DNA from: Heliocybe sulcata
Lineage: Eukaryota; Basidiomycota; Agaricomycetes; Gloeophyllales; Gloeophyllaceae
Assembly: GCA_004369045.1 (NCBI GenBank)
Contig: ML213518.1
Coordinates: 695,978 to 720,971 of the forward strand
Direction: 5' to 3'
DNA: 24,994 bases
A program made the position numbers and the translations under genes. The notes beneath the pieces were generated by a model. It had not been told where the DNA came from. It worked only from the letters and a program-made list of their open reading frames with translations, and ran no database searches. Shown one piece after another: positions 1 to 10,896 of this stretch (its first letter is position 1; each line of letters begins with the position of its first letter).

Positions 1-552
1 ATTCCAACACCTGCATTGTTCTAGTAGCATCCGTTTCTACATATCTTATGTACAGTGCAATCAAGGAGCTTTAGAATCACAGTCAGCATATCAGCACTTC
101 TTACTGCACAATGGAGAACAGTGAAATTGGCCCTTTATGCATAAATTATCACAAATAACTAATAAATAAAATACATATGCTCTCAGGACTCGAGAAATAA
201 TGCCATGCCCTGCAATGGCCAACTCCCTCAAGTTGATTCCCTAAGTTGCAAAAGTTATTATTCTTGAAACCCTTCATGGCTCCCTATATATATCATCTAT
301 TGTGATTCCTTTTGCAAGACTGTATAGCAGAGATAAAAATGCTATGCATAATACTGGTAATATATCTTCTTTTGCAATCAATTTAGAATGTGACAAAATT
401 TGGGATTTTGGGGGTTTCCTAAATGTTGCTCAATAGGTATTTTTAAATGGACTATAATTCAATAAATACTACAAGATACATAATATCAGCTGCCGAAATT
501 GTCCGAAATGGTTATGAAAATGATATATTCTGCAACCTTGCAAAAGGTATTG
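1..552. other. AT-rich intergenic sequence, no gene seen
   Basis: AT-rich stretch with many short A/T runs. No open frame with coding character, no RNA gene and no clear repeat was recognised in it. Confidence 0.5.
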
Positions 553-690
553 GCCCAGTAGCTGCCCAGTAGATGCCCGATAACCGCCCAGTAGATGCCC
601 AATAGCCGCCCAGTAGACGCCCAGTAGCTGCCCAGTAGCCGCCCAGTAGATGCCCGATAGCCCAGTAGACAACCAGTAGACACCTGATAA
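553..690. repeat. 11-bp tandem array (GCCCAGTAGNY units)
   Basis: About twelve head-to-tail copies of an 11-bp unit with consensus GCCCAGTAGMY. The first unit starts at 553. Variant units read GCCCGATAACC and GCCCAATAGCC, and the last units near 660-690 are degenerate. Three units make 33 nt, so the array stays open on the minus strand and encodes an artificial 11-residue periodicity (LLG-Y-WA type) in ORFs over 469-918. It is a minisatellite; those ORFs are most likely a by-product of it. Confidence 0.85.
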
Positions 691-873
691 GGGTTCATGC
701 ACATGAGAGGGCACATAAGAGTTCATACTGTAAATACTGACTGTTTTATTCACTACCCTGTGGTGTAGCTGCACCACATCTGGCAGGAACCTGCACACAA
801 TATTGCCGGACGTGCAGCTCATACACCCCACAATGTCTACCGGGGCATTTATCGGGTGGTGGCTGTGCCAGCA

Positions 874-933
874 CCGGGCAGCCTTTGCCCGGTTATTGCC
901 CAGTGATCGGGTCAGCAATGGGCAATAACCGGG
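874..933. repeat. Two overlapping inverted repeats
   Basis: CCGGGCA at 874-880 pairs with TGCCCGG at 886-892 (7-bp stem, 5-nt loop). CCCGGTTATTGCCCA at 888-902 pairs perfectly with its reverse complement at 919-933 (15-bp stem, 16-nt loop). The arms overlap at 888-892, so the two hairpins exclude each other. The second stem also carries the GCCCAGT word of the nearby 11-bp array. Confidence 0.8.
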
Positions 934-1096
934 GCAATACCTTTAGACGTCCGGCTATAGCTTTACTTTTGGTATCAATTTTTAGATCGTTGCAAATGTA
1001 TTTCCATATTTTAGCTTTATCTTCCTTCTCTGATGGTGTGAAATATTATCTTTTTTATCACATATTCTCGTTCCCTTAATCTCAGATTTGACAAGC

Positions 1097-1330
1097 TTCC
1101 CATAGCATCAGCCTGATGTGATATTTTGTAATACATATTGATATCATCAAAATACCATATATTGAATGTCAATACAATGTTGAATTTAATAAAATAAATT
1201 GCTTTACATTTGCATCACCTCTCATTAATTATATTGGCTGCCACCAAAAGCTACTCCTATATATTTACTGAGTGTAATCCATTTCGACCAACATATTGCA
1301 ACGTTCGAAATGGTGGAACTCCCGCTGTGT
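1097..1330 (+). repeat. AT-rich dispersed repeat, copy A
   Basis: This 234-bp stretch aligns along its whole length with the reverse complement of 20493-20727. Shared exact words include a 20-mer at 1128-1147 (GTAATACATATTGATATCAT) and an 18-mer at 1226-1243 (TAATTATATTGGCTGCCA). The shared part ends at the word ACTCCCGCTGTGT. No ORF or terminal duplication is visible, so the repeat class (MITE, LTR fragment or other) stays open. Confidence 0.75.
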
Positions 1331-1339
1331 GAATGCCTC

Positions 1340-3640
1340 GCCCTCTTGCTAGGCCTGGACTCCTCACTTGGCATCTCCGGAGTATCCCCATGCTGTCTGC
1401 TTCCCCAGGCCACGTCACTGCCGTCCTTAAGATAGGCATCCAGATCCAGCTACATCACATGCGCTGATACGGCCGATCAGGGTTCTGCACTCCGAAAACG
1501 CATTTTAGGGTTGTTTCATGATCGCGGCGACGTTGCGACTCTATTGCACATTCGCTTGCCGCTGACAGCTCCTTGGAAGGCGAGCGATGACTATACAGGC
1601 GACCCCGACTATTCACTCTGGCGGCGAGCCTGCGACTCTATTCCCTGCAGCGCGGCGACACTCACTCTATTCAGCGGGACTCAATGCAAACCGATCTATT
1701 CTGGTCTCGGGAACTATTCTTGGACTTGGCCACAACGACGCGTAAGCCTCAGCCTCCGGATCTTTCCAATCGAGTCAACGGCACCTCGGCACAACACAGA
1801 CTGGTCGGTCCCGAGGAGTCTAGGCCATCGAGTCATTCTAGATCGACCATCCCACTCAATGTCCCGCCTGTCGTTCCCATCATCGCCTTCGCCGCCCGTC
1901 GGGTCGCATGCTCAGGGCGCCCGTACGCATCAACTCACCGCCTCCATCATTGGTTTCGGCTCCCTCCGCGCGACGCATCACTCGCCCGACCCACTACCCC
2001 TTTCGGCACAACCGCGCCGCTCTTCGGCAACTACGCCCGCCACTCAAGTTACTGTGGCACCGCCGCATCGATGCAAGGTCTCGTACGGTGTGGCGCGAGG
2101 ACAAGACTCGTCGCGCGTTTCAAGCTAGGCTACGAATGTACTCAGGCAGGCACCGCGCCGCGAGGAAACGATAGGATTGGTAGGAAAAGTTAGGTACAGG
2201 GCGGTTGGGGCGATGCGCACCTTGTGGATGAGCGCGCGACGCAGAGGATGGTTTGCGGAAGACGGTTTTCTCCTCATGTGCGACTGCGAGTAGTGTAGCG
2301 GCGACGTTTGTACTTAAACCCTTTCTCTTTGTCTCGAAAATGCAAGTTATCTTCACCCTTCGTATCTCGTTCTCGGCGCAAGAGTTTCCTCCAGAGTATA
2401 AGGCTTTCGACGGTCTTCCGACTTCAACCAGAGTTTGCGCCAACCTTCCGACAGCACGCGCGACAAGTGAGCTCTTTCGTTTCAAAGTTTTCTCTTAAGT
2501 CCGGCCTCGTGCGCCGCCCGTCTCGTTAACCACGTTCGAGTTGTCTCGAGTTTTAGAAGCGTCGCACATCGCACCAACGGCATTGTACGCGTGCCTCGAT
2601 CGCATTGTGTAGGCGATCCCGGTCCCGCTCCCTCCGAGACCGTGCGACAAGCGCGCGCTCCGTGACAGCCCGAGAAGTTATCGCACCAAGAGCGCACCGG
2701 GTGCGTTAGAATCGCATCGTCAAGCGGAGTACAATACAAGCGTCTCCCGAAGTGTGCGTATCGAATTGAGACTGCCGCACGACTGCGACTGGTCTGCGCC
2801 AATCTACCTTTAGCCCCACCTATACGTCTTACCCTGCCCTATCCCTCCGAACGTCTATTATACCCTTCGTCGCCCCGGACCTCACAGCCATCTAGCACCA
2901 AGGGATTGGTGCTACGCTTTGTGGTTGTTGTTCCCCTTTAGGTCTGTGCGGGTTTCGTCGTGTGTTAGTGCCTTTCAGCGCGTAACCATTACGTAATATA
3001 TAACGGTCACACAGCAAATATCCCGACCGTCCCAGGGACCTAGAACTTAGAATGCCCCAAAAATGTGTTTGAAGGGGTCAGCCAGCAGCCCTACCATATA
3101 TAGACAACCACTCAATACTCAGACCAGATACCAACATTCTGTAACTGAGGGATTGTTCCTATAGTGTATTGGTAACATTTCTAGGATCCAGTCTGGCTCA
3201 GAAGCCCTCGTAGCCATCACCAGACATGATGAGGCCACAGGTGCTTCCAGAATACCCGATTTGGAAATGTGAGGTTAGGGTTTCATCCCTATATGGGTAT
3301 TATATAATCACGGACCGGTGCTTCCGGTGGCAAATATCTTGAGGACAAAAATCCTTTCCTCACAGAACTCGCGGAAAAATGCTATTGGCAACTTCGAAAA
3401 AAAGATCTAAAAAATCTTTATACTGCCCAAGATAGACATAACACATTGAGAAAGTAAAACCTAGAAACCCAAGATATGACCTATAGCCACCTTTGCTTGG
3501 TTCCACCTTCTCGAAAAAGTCGCCGCAGCTGGTGCACTATCCCGCCAACGTTGCCTGTCACATTGAGTCACGTGATGTAGCTGGATCTGGATGTCGCCTA
3601 TCTTACCTTTCACCTCCGCAGAATCCCCTGTTTCGGTCGC
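1340..3640. other. GC-richer intergenic stretch, no recognised gene
   Basis: Base composition shifts from AT-rich to GC-rich at about 1340 and falls again after about 3000. All three plus frames stay partly open over 1510-2190, but the translations are Ser/Pro/Arg-rich with no domain I recognise. The words GACTCTATT and CACTCTATTC recur around 1535-1700. A short hairpin lies at 2893-2914. It may be a decayed transposable element, but no reverse transcriptase, transposase or clear LTR was found. Confidence 0.4.
2893..2914. repeat. Perfect 8-bp inverted repeat
   Basis: TAGCACCA at 2893-2900 and TGGTGCTA at 2907-2914 form a perfect 8-bp stem with the 6-nt loop AGGGAT. Function unknown. Confidence 0.6.
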
Positions 3641-3646
3641 TCAGCA

Positions 3647-6600
3647 TCACGACCTTGGGACGCGAAAACGGGATGGCATACCGTACGTGATAATTCTGCT
3701 ATAGACCTTTTGCATCTGCGTCACTACTTCTGGCATCGCGGGTCGTTCAGAAGGTTTGGCACTCCAGCAGTCTTCAACAAGAGCCCACAGATCGTCGTCC
3801 TTGATGCTTTCTGGTCGCGGGGGTCACTCTCCTTCTTCTAGTCTCTTCAGTGCGACCCACTCATCCGTGCCTGCCCAAGGAACATCCTTTGTGTACACCT
3901 ATTGCACATCAAAGTAGATGCAAGACGCACCCAAGGCTACGGCTTACCTCCAGGCAGACACAACCCAAAGCGTAGACATCGCTTTCCTGCGTTCTTCGCA
4001 GCGGAATCCTCCAATTTAGGAGCTCGGGGGCCATCCACCTTTTGGAACCTTCTCTCGTTTCGGTAGTGTATGCGCCTTGGGTGGCTTGAGCGAACCCGGC
4101 CAGTCCAAAATCTGCGAGACAGGCACGTCCGCTCGCATCAACGACGACATTAGCCTATATTGATGTCATGAGCTGATGACCGTGGTTTCCAGCAGGGAGA
4201 TATGCCCTTACGCCTTTGATATCACCATGCACAAGATTTCTGCCATGAATGTACTCCAGGCCTCGAGAGACCTCGCATACCTGTGCCAAACCAGGATAGT
4301 TAAGGAACTTGAAACAATGCATTGGATGATTCAAGATCACGAACCAGTCTCTGCGTGTCCACTTCGGACACTGGATTTTCGCGAATGTAGGATAGAACAT
4401 TACCGTTCTCCATCCAAGGTGATACCATGCAGATGTACGGATGGAACGAAGTCATGTCGAACCCCAGAAACTGCAGGACATTTGGGTGGTGCAGGTGACT
4501 CCATATGAGCGCTTCGTTGCAAAACATCTGGTAGGTACACCCGTTCCGGTGAGCTTGTGTGAACGACAGGCGAGTCGAATTGCACAGACCTTCATCATCC
4601 TGCTCTCTTGTTCATTACGAGTTCTCATAAAGACCCGTAGCTTTTTGATGCAAACAGATCCACTGTCCCAGTGACCGCGGAATATATCGGAAAATCCACC
4701 GCCATCAACGGGTTTCTGGCTATTGTATACTGTGACGTCACTGAGTGCCAGAGTCTCCGGGATTTTCAGGTTCTGGCATGCTACTTTCACCTGGAGTCGA
4801 TGCAAGGCCTTGGACATACTGTCACTCAGGTGCCAGGGGATGGGCCCGCCGCGGTACGACGATCCCATTTCCAACGTGTCGATAACCTCGTTCACTATCA
4901 AAGCAGGGTAATTAAGATGCACGTCGTGTACTCACCCGCTGAAGAAAATCCAGGAACTTGCCAACGTTCTCCGGTCCATCAGCATCCTTGATACTCGAAG
5001 ACGAAAAGAGACGTCGAAAAAGAAGTTCCGGGAAGCCAGTGCATTGATCCTCCGAACACGTGCCAACAATATGCCAGCTAGAGGAGTACAAATCGACAAA
5101 CTCATAAAATGAATGACTGCTTTACGCACAGTTCAAGTATGTCGTCCCAGGCATGAGCTCCTTTGGAAAAGCAGCCGCCGGCAACAAGAAGGCCGTCGTG
5201 TGATAGACACTTCAACACACCGCACGCACGGCAGTCAGACTGGTCTAGAGATGGAAGAATGCTTGAGATATGTCATACTGAACTGTACGACCTATAAACC
5301 CACCGTCAGGATGGTCCACCTCGAAGCCAAGAAACTCGAGTGGGTCGTGAGCTTGCGCAGCGATAAATAGCCGTGCGGATACCCATAATTGCAGCGAGTA
5401 ACGGTCGATCGATTCATGGCAAGTATGGTCATTAGCTATGATGTTTCTTCGTATCCAGTCCTCGACACGCAGGCTGGAAGGACCGTCGAGGTCGGGAAGC
5501 TCGGCAAAAATTGACCTGAGGGATTCAATCTCGTCTCGCCATTTGTCAATAGAGCAGTCCAGCCCAAGCATATGAGCCAACAAGACTCCGATGGAAGTGG
5601 CGATATCGCAATGAGCTGGACCATTGTTGCCTCCAGTTTCTCTTAAATGATTATATTGCTCCAGTAACGAACCAGGATAGTAATAATTGCAGATAGCGAC
5701 TGCGAGACTATCCTGGGCTGCAATGGGATATGTATTCCTCCAGGGAAGTAGCCGCAAGTTGGGTGTGCCCGTCGGAACTCGAGATGCCAGAAATTCTTCA
5801 AGTCGGAACCAAGCACCATAGCCGATGGCTTTCAGAGGCGACTCGAGCTCATCTTGATTATATATGTCTATGTCAAAGCCAGGCGCGTGGATGAGGATTA
5901 AAACCGTCTGAGGGTGACAGACTCCCCGACAGTCGACTGTCGGGTGGGCGCTATCATACATGGCGACACCATGCGAGCAGACTGGCTGTTGGAGGACCGA
6001 AGCGCTGCGTTGACCCCATCCATCTGAATTCATAATAGGCTTTCATAAGTTCACCACGTACCTTGCTGCACAGTGTGTAGGATCAAGGCATATCGGGTGG
6101 ATGTCGCTGCCTCCTTCCATCCAGGACATCATTCCCACCCAGAGAGCCATTGCTCTAGGAGCATTTGACGCCAGACCAATGTAGCAATCGTGGCCCTCGG
6201 CTCTCATACGATCCTTCCAAAGATCATGTGCAGGACTTCGAGGTGGTGACCCAGGTTCATGGAGACCCTCGTACCAGACCTTGATGAGACGACCCAGATC
6301 CCAGTCGAAACGGCAATGTACTCCGCAAAGTCGCCATGCTTCATGCATAGCTCTCGAGTTGCATATCTTCCACGCAATTGCATAGCGACGGTATACTGTA
6401 TCGTCTGCCGTGGGCTGGTCCGGGTGCGAGGGGCCAGTGTTCAATACAGAGGCGAGGCGAGTACGAAGGGCTTGGATTGCGAAGTGGGGCACACGTTCCT
6501 GACCATAACGTCAGCCGCACTAGAAAGAACATTAGCTAATACGAAACATACCCATCGATGCAACGGTATCATGTCTGCCAGGCGTTCCTCGTCTCCTTCT

Positions 6601-6992
6601 CGCCACATCAACCATATTATATCGAAGTCACCATCTTCGATGAATGATAGGTAGACCCTTTCGTACACTCCGCCCTCTGGACCAGAGCCATAGAGACACG
6701 ATTCTAGAATGCCGAATACATAAGCAAGGCGATTTGATACTTTAGTACCAGTGACGAAGTCGAAGTGGGTGAATAGTACGTCTCCGTTGTTCAGTTGGGA
6801 TGTCGAGGAACTGCTATCGGACGTTGGGCCTTCCAATGCTGAGTCCTCGTCGGTAGTCGAGCTGCCTAGCAAGTCCATGCTGAGACGAGACAGATTGAAG
6901 GAGTTGCTAAGGAGCACGGGGTGGGGGGACAAAGGGGTCCAAGAGAAACCTTGCAGTTTACGTGTTACTGCTGTGCGGGCACTTATAGCCAA
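3647..6992 (-). pseudogene. Two-part protein with C-terminal TKL-like kinase domain, decayed copy
   Basis: A multi-exon gene read from 6992 downwards. Exons that can be placed: 6552-6992, 6062-6498, about 5245-6004, one ending at 4936, 4590-4886, 4345-4527, 4212-4280, 3948-4154 and 3647-3898. Introns are 49-64 nt. The N-terminal ~500 residues match no family I know but align with the plus-strand gene at 10897-14355. The C-terminal part is a protein kinase: glycine loop DGGGFSDIFRG, VCIKK lysine, HGDIKG catalytic loop, DFG and MAPE. In the last exon an in-frame TGA at 3824-3826 cuts off the final subdomain, which stays readable downstream (CW...ERPAM, to a TGA at 3647-3649). The splicing between about 4965 and 5245 could not be resolved and may hide a frameshift. 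It is probably a pseudogene; a truncated product is possible. Start alternatives are 6992 or the later in-frame MDLLGSS. Confidence 0.75.
3824..3826 (-). other. In-frame TGA inside the kinase domain
   Basis: The minus-strand reading is GEGE, TGA, PPRPES. The sequence continues in the same frame with the expected end of a kinase domain (LVEDCW, SERPAM). The family pattern at this place is usually GxRPxRP, so the codon was probably CGA (Arg), one C-to-T change away. The stop is read directly; the ancestral codon is inference. Confidence 0.75.
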
Positions 6993-7120
6993 GCCGAGTT
7001 AATTATATCACAGATAAACGTGGAAGTAGTGATCCACGCCTTCGCGGCGAGCAATGATAGATAGACGCCGACCAACTAAATGATGACCGAGCCGTATGTG
7101 TCTGAGTCTCTCCGAGTATC

Positions 7121-7800
7121 CTACTCGAACTTGGGCAAGATGATGGCAATCCGCCAGGTTATGCGATTAGGCTTGGAGGAAGCAGGAGGAAGTTTGTTCA
7201 CTTCCCGGTGAAAGATCAAGACCGGCATGCATAGCGCCTGTTCCACTGGACACTCGTTGGAAGGACGGTGACATCCGAGCCCGAGGATGATGCATGCAGC
7301 ATGGCCGGCTCGAGAACAAAAAGTCCAGTTCGCAGGCAATTTTAGAATGGAATACGTTACCTGATTTGTGTTGTTCAAACTTCATATCGGCAGCCGAAAA
7401 GAGAGATCGTTCCGAACGCGAGCGCCCATGACAAACTTGGCTTTAGCGGGGACGGTGAGCTGTTTTGCGGGATTCAGCATCCAGCCGGTCTTCGAAAAAG
7501 AGAAACCAGATGACCCATGGGGGCTGCGACGTGCCAGATGGAGGACGCCAGAGCACAGCTAAGGGCTCTATCCAGCTTCTGTAGGATTCCTCGGCATAGC
7601 TCTGAAGGCTGTGCGCAGTGCATGTGCAATGTGCATGGCCTTATCCATATCAAACAGCGCATATCGGTAGAATTCTGCCAGACACGAAGCGATCAAGAAC
7701 AATCGAGGGGCCACGAAAAGCTGCGGCGTGACGGCGTCATCGAGGTGCCAAAGTGCTCGAGACGTACGCGTCAGGCCTCAGTTGGAAAGACAGTCAGATA
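7121..7800 (-). pseudogene. Unrecognised coding-like fragments
   Basis: On the minus strand, one frame just below 7780 reads LWHLDDAVTPQLFVAPRLFL and then AEFYRYALFDMDKAMHIAHA before a stop. The frame two bases over takes up with SYAEESYRSWIEPLAVLW and FFEDRLDAESRKT. A third stretch ends at 7121 (TWRIAIILPKFE). Amino-acid composition looks coding, but no family is recognised. The change of frame within a few codons, with no room for an intron, suggests a frameshifted remnant. It could also be mis-read exons of a real gene. Confidence 0.3.
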
Positions 7801-8111
7801 GAGGTGGCAGATAGACAGAAATATTTGCAATGATTCATCTAGTAGATTTGGGCAGCCAGGACATCGTTGCAATAATATTCTTGGATATACCGCACTGCTA
7901 CAATCTCCTCGCAGCTCTTGGCAAGACTTTCTTTATACAGAAAATCAGCGATGCCTGTAATACGCAAACTGCGTGATCAGTGAAGGCAATGTGGATATAC
8001 TTAGAGGGTTGGACCAAGGAGTTACACCTTTCGAACGTCTCCTCCCGCTCGAAACGACCAAAAGAGCGCGACGAAGCAAGCTGAGCAGCAACTTGGAACC
8101 GCCAGATCCTG

Positions 8112-8116
8112 ATTGG
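8112..8116 (-). promoter_or_regulatory. CCAAT-type box upstream of the complex I gene
   Basis: ATTGG on the plus strand (CCAAT on minus) lies 89 nt before the ATG at 8205. CCAAT boxes bound by the HAP (NF-Y) complex are common in fungal respiratory gene promoters. The motif is only five bases, so chance is possible. Confidence 0.35.
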
Positions 8117-8204
8117 CCCACGGCGAAGTCCGGGCGCTTCCGCTCATATCACCGCCGGCAGCGCCGTAGGCCATTCCAAACATCCTTGCTCACCGACCTC
8201 GACG

Positions 8205-10056
8205 ATGCTCAAGTCGTCTTCAGCAGCTCGTACGTCCTCCAGCACCATTTTAACGTTCTGTGCTCATTGTTATATAGGGGTGGCCCGCCCGTTTAAGGCT
8301 AAGCTGAGGCGGTCTTTTGCTACGGTTGAGGATACGCCGGTCAGGCATTACGGCGGATTGAAGGACCAGGACCGCATTTTTCAGAATGCGTACTGCAGAC
8401 ACGACCACGGAATAAAGGGCGCAATGGTTAGTGCTGGCCAATGACATGCGGATATGGTATTGACGGGTTGCTTGCACTGAACCTGTAGGCCCGGGGCGAC
8501 TGGCATCGGACGAAGGATATTGTATTGAAGGGGGATTCCTGGATTATCCAGACGATGAAGGACTCAGGACTCCGCGGGAGAGGAGGCGCTGGATTCCCCA
8601 GTGGACTGAAGTGGAGTTTCATGAACAAGCCCGGTTGGGAGAAGGATCCCAGGTGCGTCGCAGCTCTCCGCATACTCGAGCTCTGCCCTAACCTTTGTCA
8701 GACCTCGCTACCTAGTCGTCAATGCCGACGAGGGCGAGCCGGGTACATGCAAGGACCGCGAGATTATGCGCGGTGACCCGCACAAGCTGATCGAGGGCTG
8801 CTTAATCGCCGGCCGCGCCATGAACGCGACTGCCGCCTACATCTACATCCGTGGCGAGTTCTACCAGGAGGCGTCGCACGTTCAACAGGCGATCAATGAG
8901 GCATACAAGTCGGGCTTCCTCGGCAAGAATGCGTGCGGCTCCGGCTACGGCTTCGATGTCTATGTCCACCGTGGAGCGGGCGCATACATCTGTGGCGAGG
9001 AGACGGCGTTGATCGAGTCTCTGGAGGGCAAGCAGGGGAAGCCGCGTCTGAAGCCTCCCTTCCCTGCTGATGTCGGTTTGTTCGGCTGTCCGACAACCGT
9101 GTCAAACGTGGAGACTGTTGCGGTCGCGCCTACGATTTGCAGACGGGGTGCGCCGTGGTTTGCTGGATTCGGGCGGAAGCGGAATGAGGGCACGAAGCTG
9201 TTCTGTATCAGCGGGCACGTCAATAACCCATGTGTGATCGAGGAGGAGATGAGTATTCCGTTGAAGGACCTTATCGAGAAGCATTGCGGTGGTGTCCGTG
9301 GGGGCTGGGATAACCTGCTCGGAATTGTCCCTGGTGGTAGCTCCGTGCCTATTCTTCCTAAGCACATATGCGAGGAGGTCTTGTGAGTATCAGACGCCCT
9401 TCTCTCCTTTTCTTGTTCATCATGCTCGCAGGATGGACTACGACTCGCTAAAGGATGCCCAATCTGGTCTCGGTACCGGGGCCGTCATCGTCATGGACAA
9501 GAGTACTGATGTTGTCAAGGCCATTGCCCGCTTCTCTCACGTACGTCTGGTTGAATCCCATTGTTCCTGCTCTTACTTAGTCGTCCTTGCTCGTCGTAGT
9601 TCTACAAGCACGAGTCATGCGGCCAGTGCACGCCCTGCAGGGAAGGTACCACGTGGCTCATGAACATGATGGACCGCTTTGTCGAGGGACGCGGCCACCA
9701 GCGCGAGATCGACATGCTCCTCGAGCTCACGTGAGTTCCTTCTTCTCCTCTGACCTCCTTTCTCTGCCTTCTCCTTCTCAGTCTCCTTTCATTTCTGCAG
9801 AAAACAAATCGAAGGCCGCACGATTTGCGCCCTCGGCGACGCCGCTGCCTGGCCCGTGCAGGGCCTTATGCGCCACTTCCGCCCTGAGGTCGAGAAGCGT
9901 ATTGCCGAGTTCCGCGCGGAGCATGGCCCTGTGCTCTTTGGTGGTCGTTTGAAGAGCCAGACGGACCCTACGCTTGCGATTCCGGACAATATGGGTGGTA
10001 ATTTGCCGGAGGTTGGGGGGCCTAGCTTTGGCAAGCAGCCTGGTGCCCAGGCTTAG
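8205..10056 (+). CDS. NDUFV1: NADH:ubiquinone oxidoreductase 51-kDa subunit (complex I, NADH/FMN-binding)
   Basis: Exons 8205-8229, 8278-8426, 8489-8652, 8702-9382, 9432-9540, 9600-9730 and 9801-10056 join in phase to 504 residues, the normal fungal length. The product is the NADH-dehydrogenase tip of mitochondrial complex I: it takes hydride from NADH onto FMN and passes electrons to cluster N3. Visible motifs are [11 protein letters not shown] (residues 87-97), [14 protein letters not shown] for FMN (from 120), and SCGQCTPCR with Cys383, Cys386 and Cys389 plus Cys429 in TICALGD. The 40-residue spacing to the last cysteine is the family norm for the [4Fe-4S] ligands. The start MLKSSSAAR, with KAKLRRSFA following, fits a mitochondrial targeting peptide. 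The first intron is 48 nt and in frame, so an unspliced reading would wrongly insert 16 residues. The gene appears intact. Confidence 0.96.
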
Positions 10057-10379
10057 AGGCAGTGTATAGCTATAGCAGTAATGAATCGATGGCGTATTGC
10101 AGCGAAGGGAGCGAACCCCGGTTTATATTCACAATATTCATCAAGGTCTGTAGAATTTGTGCAACGCTGCTTCTATGTAGTATGACATACTGCCTCAGGC
10201 CTCTAGTTTTACGACATGCTTCACTATCTCATTTACTGGTTACATATCGCACGTAGTTCCGCGACAAAGTCAAGCTCGGGTTCACCCGCGTCGCCGTCGT
10301 TCCCAGGCTCATAGCTTTGTACCACATCCGAATGCCTATCGATTCGCGTTACAATCCTTCCAAGCCCTTAAGAGATGTC
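10057..10379. other. 3' flank of the complex I gene
   Basis: Follows the TAG of the complex I gene. It probably holds that gene's 3' UTR. No other gene is supported. Confidence 0.4.
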
Positions 10380-10760
10380 GATGACACCAGGAGAATACAA
10401 GATGTCCGTCCTGAAACTAGGAGGTGAGAAGTCTCCACGTACCTAACGGACGCGGTTTTACGCACCCACAAGGTCCAACAAGACAGGAATAGCACCGAGT
10501 TTCTTGACTAAAGGCATGACAGCCTGGGTGAAACGCGCTGATGCGCTGTCCGGCAAGCCCTCCAGTCCTTGTGCTTTGGTAACTGTGCTAACAGCCACCC
10601 AAGTAACTCGCTGGCGACCACGTTGGGACCTAGAATGGAGTACGACCAGTCAGGTACGAGGATACAATGCTGCAAGTCTGGTCGCTGCCGACGCGATCAC
10701 CAACCAGGCCCAACAAGTCCCCTCGATTAGAATTGACGAAACGAGGACAAAGTGGACTAT
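10380..10760 (-). pseudogene. Unrecognised coding-like fragments
   Basis: Minus-strand reading gives ILIEGTCWAWLVIASAATRL from about 10730, then a possible intron (GTACCTGAC to TTCTAG) and a second stretch starting at 10629. That stretch looks coding in two different frames: NVVASELLGWLLAQLPKHKD, then after a one-step frame change FTQAVMPLVKKLGAIPVLLD. A possible donor GTGCGT lies at 10465. No family is recognised. The frame change suggests a decayed gene, but wrong splicing choices on my side could give the same picture. Confidence 0.28.
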
Positions 10761-10896
10761 GTTGATAAAGTCGCTATCGACCTTACGGCGGACTCAAATA
10801 CTCACCCCGGGGGTCATTTGACACAATCCTTCGCTCTAAGCCAGCTCGGAACTCTGCCGCAGACCGCATTCTCCACGGCTTCAACAGTCTCGCTCG

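Larger units (their letters stand above)
7003..8204. other. Region between kinase pseudogene and complex I gene
   Basis: This interval separates two divergently read genes (the kinase copy on minus, the complex I gene on plus). Apart from the minus-strand coding-like fragments at 7121-7800 and a CCAAT-type box at 8112-8116, nothing could be recognised. Confidence 0.4.

Noticed and set aside
469-918. Minus-strand ORF with LLG-Y-WA repeats as a repeat protein
   Set aside because: The periodicity comes entirely from the 11-bp DNA array, which is open in more than one frame.
1511-2128. 205-codon plus-strand ORF as a gene
   Set aside because: It overlaps two other open frames of similar quality, is Ser/Pro-rich, and has no domain or splice context.
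3270-3290. TTAGGGTTT word as telomere-like repeat
   Set aside because: Only a single copy is present, with no array.
7973-8296. 107-codon ORF as the N-terminus of the complex I protein
   Set aside because: It is in another frame from the mitochondrial targeting start at 8205 and lacks any complex I motif.
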